DNA from: Actinomycetes bacterium
Lineage (GTDB): Bacteria > Actinomycetota > Aquicultoria > CAJVYJ01
Assembly: GCA_030597945.1 (NCBI GenBank)
Contig: JAUVQW010000016.1
Coordinates: 1-13,158 of the forward strand
Reading direction: 5' to 3'
Length of the DNA stretch: 13,158 bases
This document shows positions 1-5,415 of this stretch, piece after piece. The position numbers were made by a program, and so were the translations under genes. Position 1 is the first letter of the stretch; each line of letters starts with the position of its first letter. The notes beneath the pieces are model-generated. The model ran no database searches and had not been told where the DNA came from. It saw only the letters and a program-made list of their open reading frames with translations.

Positions 1-180
1 CAAAACTCCATCGATAAGCCAGTTTGGAGAGGCATCAATCGAGTTAGCAGCCGTTCCCGGCCCGGGGATCAACCGCCAGTTTAAATGGTCGGCGCTAAGA
101 GATAAGGGTCGCAGGAGCACCACCATAACGACCAATAGAAAAAAGGAGACGATAAATTTATATTTAGCGATTAACTTGAT
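1..180 (-). CDS. Exported protein, N-terminal part only (runs off left edge)
   Basis: An open frame of 60 codons on the minus strand reaches the left edge without a stop. Seen directly: a basic n-region (KLIAKYK), a hydrophobic stretch (FIVSFFLLVVMVVLL), then RPLSLSA followed by DHLNW. This is a textbook Sec signal peptide with likely cleavage after SLSA. The mature start contains SPNWLIDGVL, which resembles strand segments in extracellular BNR/Asp-box-like beta-propellers; that family guess is weak. There is no ATG, GTG or TTG that keeps the whole signal peptide. ATC at 180-178 lies 6 nt after a GGGGG run and would give the full n-region. TTG at 135-133 or ATG at 126-124 would cut off the basic residues. 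The ATC-started frame overlaps the upstream short frame (171-332) by 10 nt, which suggests translational coupling. The frame looks real; the start is unresolved. Confidence 0.5.
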   Translation of the reverse strand, partial: MKLIAKYKFIVSFFLLVVMVVLLRPLSLSADHLNWRLIPGPGTAANSIDASPNWLIDGVL

Positions 181-332
181 ACCCGGCCCCCTGTTTCAGT
201 TATTTTTACTGATCCGGTAAAAGGGAAGATAAATAGCGCAATAGTTAAAAAAGTCAGCTTTACAAAGAGATAAATGCCAACTGGTCTATAAGTAATAACT
301 CCGTTTGTTTTCTCTCCACCAAAACCATTCAT
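171..332 (-). CDS. Small membrane protein (53 aa), unrecognised
   Basis: A minus-strand frame from ATG at 332-330 (TTG at 344-342 is an alternative) ends in TAA at 173-171 and gives 53 residues. It has a polar N-terminus with TYRP, one long hydrophobic segment (roughly residues 19-40, LFVKLTFLTIALFIFPF) and a short charged tail (KITETGGR). One transmembrane helix is the only firm prediction. No clear Shine-Dalgarno precedes the ATG. The open frame continues upstream to a TAA at about 374, and beyond that stop the same frame is again hydrophobic (see 393-464). The pair could therefore be two small genes or remnants of one decayed membrane protein gene. I do not recognise the family. Its stop overlaps the start region of the exported-protein gene. 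Confidence 0.35.
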   Translation of the reverse strand: MNGFGGEKTNGVITYRPVGIYLFVKLTFLTIALFIFPFTGSVKITETGGRVSS

Positions 333-392
333 CACAGCGTCCAAGCAGTATTTAAAGAGAAAGATATCCTGCCGTTTTTAATTTTTTTTATT

Positions 393-464
393 CTAGAAGT
401 GATAACTCTGAGGCCTATCAGCAAAGAAGATAGCAATAACCAAATGCCACCAGATAAAAACCAC
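393..464 (-). CDS. Possible 23-aa hydrophobic micropeptide, unrecognised
   Basis: GTG at 464-462 opens a 23-codon minus-strand frame ending in TAG at 395-393. The peptide is mostly one hydrophobic helix containing WWHLVIAIFF, followed by ADRPQSYHF. That layout, a single short helix with a brief polar tail, is seen in small membrane subunits such as CydX or KdpF, but I see no specific match. The frame is open further upstream to a TAG near 540, so a longer product with a non-standard start is possible. It lies in the same reading frame as 171-332 with two stops between them. An AT-rich segment upstream has a TTGCCG and a TATATT 18 nt apart (about 505-476), a possible promoter. Treat it as a candidate only. 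Confidence 0.2.
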   Translation of the reverse strand: MVFIWWHLVIAIFFADRPQSYHF

Positions 465-602
465 TACCGCACCACATAATATAGTGCAATCTTTAATAAG
501 TCGGCAAGCAAATACAAATGAGCGGTTAATTAACGCTTGCTAGTGGTAGTTTATTATCAGTAAGTGGCAGGGCATTTTTTGATTTTTCGACGTCTGATTG
601 AC
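465..602. other. AT-rich spacer downstream of the lipoprotein gene
   Basis: No supported gene lies here. It holds an imperfect palindrome at 521-537 (AGCG and CGCT arms around TTAATTAA with one extra base). It also holds two short direct repeats (CCACTTA and CCACTAG on the minus strand) and a possible minus-strand promoter, TTGCCG-18-TATATT. No convincing rho-independent terminator follows the lipoprotein stop at 603-605, so transcription may continue into the small frames at 393-464 and 171-332. Confidence 0.4.
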
Positions 603-1367
603 TTACTGTTCTTTTGATATGTCTGTTATTTTCCAAACATCACTAGGATCTTTTATATCGCCCTCGGTCTTGATAAGCCATTTTTGAGCGGGTACTTCTT
701 TGGGATCGGCTTGGACCGCGATCGGCGGAATGGTCGGAGCCCGTCCTTTTATTGGTTCATAAGTGATAGTCGTCTCGATCACATCTTCTTCGATAAGTGA
801 TTCGCCGTCCGGTAGTTTTTTCGGCAGTAAGCTGATAAGAGAAACGCCGCTTACATTCTTCCATATCTTGGTAAAGTTTCTAAATGAGCGGTATCCTTTT
901 TTTTGCTTTGAATCTAAAAGGCCGTAAGCGGTAGCAAAATCCTTTTCGTTAATGGCTGCATAAAAGTCTATAACACTTTTCTGCCCTTCTGTCTCAGCGA
1001 TGATCCTACTCTGGGCCTGCCGTCTTGGTTGGACGCTCATTACGTTAAGCACAACCGTTACTCGTTTCTTCTTGCCGGCCTCGACTGTAACCTTAGCCTC
1101 TCCGATAAAGGGAAGATCTTTTCTTTCCGGGTTCTCTTTAAAAAGCGTGATCTCATACTCCCCGGGCGCCAGATCGCTGAATGTTGCATCGGTGACCTTG
1201 CCGGTATCTTTACCATTGATCTCGATCTTCGCTTTCATCGGTGGCTCGGAAACAACGATGAGCTCTCCATTGGCAGGCCTATTTGCGTCACCGGCACAGC
1301 CGATAACCAAAGTAAAGGCGCAAACTATGAGGGCCAATAATATCTTAGAAGTAATTATAGACTTCAC
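603..1367 (-). CDS. PEGA-domain lipoprotein with C-terminal NTF2-like region
   Basis: The predicted product has 254 residues from the GTG at 1367-1365. I prefer this start because GGAAGG ends 6 nt upstream of it. A TTG five codons earlier would place the Shine-Dalgarno inside the gene. Residues 1-24 form a lipoprotein signal: a basic start, a hydrophobic core, then LVIGC with Cys24 as the expected lipidated residue. Residues about 33-108 form a PEGA-type beta domain (GELIVVSEPPMKAKIEING, then LAPGEYEITL). A charged linker (about 113-130) leads to a region beginning SVIDFYAAINEKDFATAYGLL. That opening is typical of NTF2-like/SnoaL-type folds found behind lipoprotein anchors, and it reaches almost to the C-terminus. 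The protein should sit on the outer face of the membrane. Its binding partner is unknown, and no enzymatic motif is visible. It is divergent from the site-2 protease gene, with about 120 bp between them. Confidence 0.8.
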   Translation of the reverse strand: MKSIITSKILLALIVCAFTLVIGCAGDANRPANGELIVVSEPPMKAKIEINGKDTGKVTDATFSDLAPGEYEITLFKENPERKDLPFIGEAKVTVEAGKKKRVTVVLNVMSVQPRRQAQSRIIAETEGQKSVIDFYAAINEKDFATAYGLLDSKQKKGYRSFRNFTKIWKNVSGVSLISLLPKKLPDGESLIEEDVIETTITYEPIKGRAPTIPPIAVQADPKEVPAQKWLIKTEGDIKDPSDVWKITDISKEQ

Positions 1368-1402
1368 TAAACAACCTTCCAAAGAATTTTTACTTGTTGG
1401 TG

Positions 1403-1431
1403 ATTTTATCAGGAAAAGCGAAGTATGAAAA
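1403..1431 (-). promoter_or_regulatory. Candidate sigma-70-type promoter for the lipoprotein gene
   Basis: On the minus strand, TTTTCA (1431-1426) and TAAAAT (1408-1403) are separated by 17 nt. The -35 box matches consensus at 4 of 6 positions and the -10 box at 5 of 6. A start near 1396 would give a leader of about 30 nt before the GTG at 1367. Confidence 0.45.
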
Positions 1432-1489
1432 TAATTTACTTGTAGTTCGCTAGTTGGGGAAACATCTGTAAGATGGTAGACTTCAGTAT

Positions 1490-2104
1490 ATGAACTTTTT
1501 CGAAAACTTTCTTGTTCAATTCCTGGTCATTGCACCAGCACTCATAATCAGCGTTACCATTCATGAGTTCATGCATGGATATGTCTCTGACAAGTTGGGT
1601 GACCCGACCCCGCGAAACGCGGGAAGATTAACGCTAAATCCTATCAAACACCTAGATCCCGTCGGCACTATCATGATATTTATCGTCAGATTTGGCTGGG
1701 GCAAACCGATGCCGATAAATCCGAACTATTATAAGAATCCTCGAATGGGGATGATGTACTCGGCGCTTGCTGGCCCTCTAAGTAATTTTGTTGTCGCCAT
1801 CATCGTCGGATATTATGTCCGTATTACCGGACTCGAGCCGACCACTATTATCAATACGAGTATTATCTATATCGCTATTATCAGTGTCTTTCTAGGGGTC
1901 TTTAATCTTATTCCCATCCCGCCACTCGATGGTTCAAAAGTTCTAGCCGCTTTTCTTCCCAAAAGTCTCCTGAAAACCTATAACTCATTAGAGAGTTATG
2001 GGATTCTAATAATCTTTCTTGGTTTCTATTTTCTAGGCGCCGGCAGACTACTTGTTCCGCTTGCGTCCTCGGTCTCAAAGCTTTTGGGAGTCCCCTATCT
2101 TTAG
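1490..2104 (+). CDS. Site-2 protease family membrane metalloprotease (M50)
   Basis: The predicted product has 204 residues and is a polytopic membrane protein. The zinc site is visible: HEFMH at residues 25-29 lies inside the first hydrophobic segment (His25 and His29 as ligands, Glu26 as catalytic base). The third ligand, an Asp, is expected at Asp147 in FNLIPIPPLDGSKVL, the family's NPDG-like motif in a later helix. Also typical are GRLTLNPIKHLDPVGT (45-60) and ALAGPLSNF (92-100). The size and lack of a PDZ domain place it with the short YwhC/Rv-type S2P homologues, not RseP. Such proteins cleave within the membrane, but the substrate cannot be read from the sequence. The ATG at 1490 has only a weak upstream Shine-Dalgarno. 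The gene stands 57 bp before trpS on the same strand, and the two may be cotranscribed. Confidence 0.9.
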   Translation: MNFFENFLVQFLVIAPALIISVTIHEFMHGYVSDKLGDPTPRNAGRLTLNPIKHLDPVGTIMIFIVRFGWGKPMPINPNYYKNPRMGMMYSALAGPLSNFVVAIIVGYYVRITGLEPTTIINTSIIYIAIISVFLGVFNLIPIPPLDGSKVLAAFLPKSLLKTYNSLESYGILIIFLGFYFLGAGRLLVPLASSVSKLLGVPYL

Positions 2105-2161
2105 CCCTTTTCACATCCGTTTTTGCAAGTTACAATCAGTTGAAGTAAGAGTGGGGAGCGG

Positions 2162-3142
2162 ATGAAAAAAAGAGTCCTGACCGGATATCGTCCAACGGGT
2201 AAACTACACCTTGGACATCTGCACGGCAATCTACATACGATGCTTGAGCTTCAAGAAGAGTTCGAATGTTTTTTCTTTATTGCCGATTGGCACGCATTGA
2301 CTACCGATTACGCGGACACAAAAAATCTTAAAGACTTTACCAAAGAAATGGTCATTGACTGGCTGGCAATCGGTCTCGATCCTAAAAAAAGTGTTATCTA
2401 CCGGCAATCGGATGTTCCCGAGATTGCCGAACTTGCCCTTTACCTATCGATGCTTACTCCGATAGCTTGGCTGGAACGTAATCCTACCTATAAAGAGCAA
2501 TTAAAGGAGTTAAAGAAAAAAGAGATAGCCACTCACGGTTTTATCGGTTATCCAGTTCTTCAAGCAGCGGATATACTGTCCGTACACGCGGACTTCGTTC
2601 CTGTCGGTGAAGACCAGCTTCCTCATCTGGAACTCACAAGAGAGATCGCCAGGCGCTTTAATCATTTCTACGGTGACTATTTAAAAGAGCCAAGTGCCAA
2701 ACTTTCAAGAGCAAAAAGAGTGCCGGGAATGGACGGAAGAAAGATGAGTAAGAGTTACAGCAATGCCATTTATTTGGATGACGATGACGCGACCATCGAA
2801 AAGAAAGTCATGAAGATGATCACCGATGAAAAGAAGATCAGAATTGACGATCCCGGTCGCCCTGAGATCTGTAATGTCTTCGAGCTTCACCGCATCTATT
2901 CACCAGACAAGGTAGAGGAGATCGAAAAGAGATGCCGAAGTGGCGAACTCGGATGCGTTGAGGATAAGAAAGAGCTGGCCAAAAAAATAATAGCTTCGCT
3001 TGCTACTTTTAGAAAAAGAAAAGAAGAGATAACCAGTGACCCTTCTTTATACGATGATGTACTTACAGATGGCGCGGTCAAGGCGCGAAAAGTAATAACT
3101 GAGACCCTCCAAACTGTCAGAAAAAAGATGAATATCGACTAG
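2162..3142 (+). CDS. trpS: Tryptophanyl-tRNA synthetase
   Basis: A 326-residue class I aminoacyl-tRNA synthetase that charges tRNA-Trp with tryptophan using ATP; the length is normal for a bacterial TrpRS. The Rossmann-fold signature HLGH is at residues 16-19, within TGYRPTGKLHLGHLHG. The second ATP-binding signature is a perfect KMSKS at 194-198, in GRKMSKSYSN. The block FIADWHALTTDYAD (39-52) and the segment YPVLQAADIL (130-139), with VPVGEDQLPHLELTREI following, are characteristic of TrpRS and separate it from TyrRS. GGGGAG at 2153-2158 is the ribosome binding site for the ATG at 2162. It precedes scpA by about 20 bp, so the two are probably in one transcript. Nothing indicates tryptophan-dependent control: no T-box-like leader and no Trp-rich leader peptide fit in the 57-bp gap. 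Confidence 0.97.
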   Translation: MKKRVLTGYRPTGKLHLGHLHGNLHTMLELQEEFECFFFIADWHALTTDYADTKNLKDFTKEMVIDWLAIGLDPKKSVIYRQSDVPEIAELALYLSMLTPIAWLERNPTYKEQLKELKKKEIATHGFIGYPVLQAADILSVHADFVPVGEDQLPHLELTREIARRFNHFYGDYLKEPSAKLSRAKRVPGMDGRKMSKSYSNAIYLDDDDATIEKKVMKMITDEKKIRIDDPGRPEICNVFELHRIYSPDKVEEIEKRCRSGELGCVEDKKELAKKIIASLATFRKRKEEITSDPSLYDDVLTDGAVKARKVITETLQTVRKKMNID

Positions 3143-3161
3143 CAAAAGACAGGTCATATTG

Positions 3162-3920
3162 ATGTCTTATACAGTGAAACTGGAGATCTTTGAAGGACCA
3201 TTCGACCTCCTTCTTAACCTTATCTCCAAACACAAATTAGATATTTACGATATCCCGATCGGTGAGATAACCGACCAATATCTTGATTACCTTGAAAAGA
3301 TCGACGAGTTAGACCTGGAGATAGCCAGCGAGTTCTTGCTTGTCGCCGCCACTTTGCTCGAGATCAAATCGGCCGGCCTTCTTCCCAGAGAAGAAAAATT
3401 AAGTGATGTAGAAGATCTTTCCGCTTTTGAAAAGAGAGAACTCTTAATAGCAAGGTTGATCGAGTATAAGAAATTTAAAAATGCCGGCCAATCTCTTGGG
3501 GCGAGAATAGAATCCCACAATAAATTTTACGAGCGGAACGCGGCCGTAGAACCGGAATTTCAAGACCTGCTTCCCGATTTTCTTATCGGAATCTCGACCG
3601 AGGATCTTAGAGACATCTTTGAAAAGATCCAAAAGAGGCAGAGTCTTCGCTTGATAGACTCAAGCCACATTGCTACCATTCCAATAAGCATAGAATCTAA
3701 ACTTGAAGAGATAACCGAACTTTTGAGACTCGAGCCCAGGCAATCCTTTAGAGAGATGACTATTGCCGCTACCGGCAGAGATGAGGTCGTTGCGACTTTC
3801 CTGGCACTTCTCGAACTGTATAAAAAAGGAGTTATCTCCCTTAATCAAGCAACTACTTTTGGAGACATCGAGATCGAAGCGGAGGAATCGCTAGATCTCT
3901 TAAAGGATCCCTTTATTTAG
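3162..3920 (+). CDS. scpA: Segregation and condensation protein A
   Basis: ScpA is the kleisin subunit of the bacterial Smc-ScpAB condensin. It bridges the two Smc heads and recruits the ScpB dimer during chromosome segregation. The N-terminal domain shows the family hallmark FEGPFDLLLNLI (10-21) and HKLDIYDIPIGEITDQYL (24-41), which contacts the Smc neck. An acidic helical middle follows. The C-terminal winged helix (roughly 208-240, VVATFLALLELYKKGVISL) binds the Smc cap. The length of 252 aa is typical. I chose the ATG at 3162; a TTG directly before it at 3159 would add only one residue, and AGG at 3151-3153 fits the ATG better. scpB starts 2 nt after the scpA stop, so the partner subunits are translationally linked. 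Smc itself is not in the window. Confidence 0.95.
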   Translation: MSYTVKLEIFEGPFDLLLNLISKHKLDIYDIPIGEITDQYLDYLEKIDELDLEIASEFLLVAATLLEIKSAGLLPREEKLSDVEDLSAFEKRELLIARLIEYKKFKNAGQSLGARIESHNKFYERNAAVEPEFQDLLPDFLIGISTEDLRDIFEKIQKRQSLRLIDSSHIATIPISIESKLEEITELLRLEPRQSFREMTIAATGRDEVVATFLALLELYKKGVISLNQATTFGDIEIEAEESLDLLKDPFI

Positions 3921-3922
3921 AT

Positions 3923-4558
3923 ATGAATGAATTATTAGATACAAAACATATAATAGAATCTCTTCTCTTTGTCGCCGATGAACCGCTTTCGCCCAAAAGG
4001 TTGAGCGAGTTAATCGAAGTCGATGTGGCTACGGTTAAAAACATCGTGGAGACATTAAAAGAAGAGTACCGGGCCCTAGATAGAGGCTTCCAAATAAGGC
4101 AGGTCGCCGGCGGCTATCGATTTTTTACCCATCCGGCTAACGCCGAATATGTGGAAAAGCTGATCCTAGCATGGGATGGTAGGCGCCTTACTCAGGCCGC
4201 TCTTGAGACGCTTTCGATCATCGCCTACCGTCAACCGATAACGAAGATCACAATCGGCACGATAAGGGGAGTAAATTCGGAAGGGGTCGTTGGTTCTCTT
4301 ATCGATAAGGGCTTGATATTAGAAACAGGCAGAGAGAAGTCTCCCGGTCAACCGATGATCTTTGGAACGACAAAACTTTTTTTGGAGCGCTTTGGCCTTA
4401 ATTCCATTAAAGACCTGCCCCCTTTAGAAGAATTTGAACCGGACGATACGACAAAATCCTCCATAGAGAAACAACTATACTCTGAAGAAATAGTTGAAGA
4501 AGAGGATAAAGAGGGTGAAATAAAAGACGATGGAACGCCTTCAGAAAGTGATGGCTAA
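3923..4558 (+). CDS. scpB: Segregation and condensation protein B
   Basis: ScpB forms a dimer of tandem winged-helix domains that binds the middle of ScpA in the Smc-ScpAB complex. In 211 residues the first wHTH runs from about 5 to 80 (HIIESLLFVADEPLSPKRLSELIEV, then GYRFFTHP). The second runs from about 88 to 160 and includes the highly conserved LTQAALETLSIIAYRQPIT and RGVNSEGVVGSL. GQPMIFGTTKLFLERFGL closes the folded part. The tail after about residue 172 is acidic and probably disordered (EEIVEEEDKEGE). The last 29 nt of the gene also encode the start of rluB in a different frame, so part of this tail may be constrained by the neighbour. There is no good Shine-Dalgarno, and the 2-nt gap after scpA suggests reinitiation. 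Confidence 0.95.
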   Translation: MNELLDTKHIIESLLFVADEPLSPKRLSELIEVDVATVKNIVETLKEEYRALDRGFQIRQVAGGYRFFTHPANAEYVEKLILAWDGRRLTQAALETLSIIAYRQPITKITIGTIRGVNSEGVVGSLIDKGLILETGREKSPGQPMIFGTTKLFLERFGLNSIKDLPPLEEFEPDDTTKSSIEKQLYSEEIVEEEDKEGEIKDDGTPSESDG

Positions 4559-5249
4559 AGCGGGTGTAGCATCAAGAAGACGCTCAGAAGAACTTATTCT
4601 TCGCGGCCACGTAGAAGTCGATGGAAAAATAGTAAGAGAGATGGGTGTAAAAATTGACCCGGCGGCCAACAAGATAAAAGTTTTTGGAAAAGAGATAAGC
4701 ATCTCAGCACCAAGAGAATATATAATACTAAACAAACCCTCGGGCTACCTGACCACAGTTAAAGATCCATATAATCGCCCCACAGTCATGCAATTGGTAG
4801 GCGACCCTGAGTACGGCCTTTTTCCTGTAGGCAGGCTCGATCAAAAAACTACAGGCCTCCTCATCCTCACAAATGATGGTGATCTGGCGTATCGATTGAC
4901 CCATCCAAAACATAAGGTAGCAAAGGTCTATGAAGTCGAAATCAGAGGCACCCCCGATCCAAATGCAATTTGGAAACTAAGAAACGGCGTTGTCTTGGAA
5001 GACGGAAAAACAAGACCGGCTAAGATTAATATCGTAAAAAGAACCTCCAAATCTTCTATCCTTACCGTTACCATCTTTGAAGGAAAAAAAAGGCAGGTTA
5101 GAAGAATGTGCCAGGCGATCAACCATCCTGTCATAAGACTCAACCGCCTCGCGGTCGGGCCGATCGAGCTTGGCGATCTCAAACCGGGCCATTGGCGTTA
5201 TCTAGAGGCCGACGAATTATTAAAATTGAAAGATTCTCTAGCGATTTAA
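4530..5249 (+). CDS. rluB: RluB-like 23S rRNA pseudouridine synthase
   Basis: A 239-residue RsuA/RluB/RluE/RluF-family pseudouridine synthase. An S4 RNA-binding domain occupies residues 1-60 (MERLQKVMAKAGVASRRRSE). The catalytic domain follows with the signature GRLDQKTTGLLILTNDG, where Asp104 is the expected catalytic aspartate. The family's C-terminal block EGKKRQVRRMCQAINHPVIRL is intact. Gene position after scpAB is the usual place for rluB in Gram-positive bacteria and supports action on 23S rRNA helix 89 (E. coli position 2605 equivalent). The exact target is inferred from synteny and family only; RsuA- or RluE/F-like specificity cannot be ruled out from sequence alone. It starts inside scpB (29-nt overlap, other frame), with GAGGGTGA at 4511-4518 as ribosome binding site. 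It is the last gene before the nrdJ promoter. Confidence 0.9.
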   Translation: MERLQKVMAKAGVASRRRSEELILRGHVEVDGKIVREMGVKIDPAANKIKVFGKEISISAPREYIILNKPSGYLTTVKDPYNRPTVMQLVGDPEYGLFPVGRLDQKTTGLLILTNDGDLAYRLTHPKHKVAKVYEVEIRGTPDPNAIWKLRNGVVLEDGKTRPAKINIVKRTSKSSILTVTIFEGKKRQVRRMCQAINHPVIRLNRLAVGPIELGDLKPGHWRYLEADELLKLKDSLAI

Positions 5250-5334
5250 AAGTAATTTTTATGCTCTCCTGCGGCCCCAAGCTTGCGCTTTTAAAGACTA
5301 AAATCAAGAACGAAAATAAAATAGAAAAAAGTGA

Positions 5335-5363
5335 TTGACATACTATATATAGAGAATTATTGT
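5335..5363 (+). promoter_or_regulatory. Promoter of the nrdJ-dcd unit
   Basis: TTGACA (5335-5340, perfect -35) is separated by 17 nt from TATTGT (5358-5363, -10 with 4 of 6 matches). Transcription would start near 5370, leaving a leader of about 45 nt. The spacer between the boxes is occupied by a CTATATATAG palindrome, so a repressor bound there would block RNA polymerase directly. Confidence 0.75.
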
Positions 5364-5396
5364 TTACTTCGGTACTATATATTCTATATATCGGTG
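5340..5396 (+). promoter_or_regulatory. Tandem NrdR-box-like operators upstream of nrdJ
   Basis: Three sites share the core of the NrdR box (family consensus approximately acaCwATATATwGtgt). Site 1 is CTATATATAG at 5343-5352, a perfect 10-bp palindrome lying between the -35 and -10. Site 2 is CTATATATTC at 5375-5384, 32 bp downstream of site 1, about three helical turns; this is the spacing typical of paired NrdR boxes. Site 3 is CTATATATCG at 5384-5393, directly abutting site 2 and followed by GTG. NrdR is a zinc-ribbon/ATP-cone repressor of ribonucleotide reductase genes, and nrdJ is a known type of target in actinobacteria. The nrdR gene is not in this window. The assignment rests on motif and context. 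Confidence 0.75.
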
Positions 5397-5415
5397 TTTT
5401 ACAACAGGAGGGAAA

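Noticed and set aside
521..537. Palindrome around TTAATTAA downstream of the lipoprotein gene
   Set aside because: The arms are only 4 bp beyond the central AT core and there is an extra base. There is no T run for a terminator and no gene start near it, so a chance occurrence is likely.
1000..1428. Plus-strand open frame of 142 codons antisense to the lipoprotein gene
   Set aside because: The minus strand encodes a clear lipoprotein with a signal, PEGA domain and Shine-Dalgarno. The plus-strand frame has no ribosome binding site or recognisable motif.
5250..5334. Possible terminator after rluB (AAGC-TTGC-GCTT near 5279-5292)
   Set aside because: The stem is only four pairs, followed by TTTT alone; too weak to call as a terminator.
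5364..5415. Possible cobalamin riboswitch before the B12-dependent reductase gene
   Set aside because: The leader from the predicted start is only about 45 nt and has no B12-box-like sequence, too short for a cobalamin riboswitch. NrdR-like boxes explain the region better.
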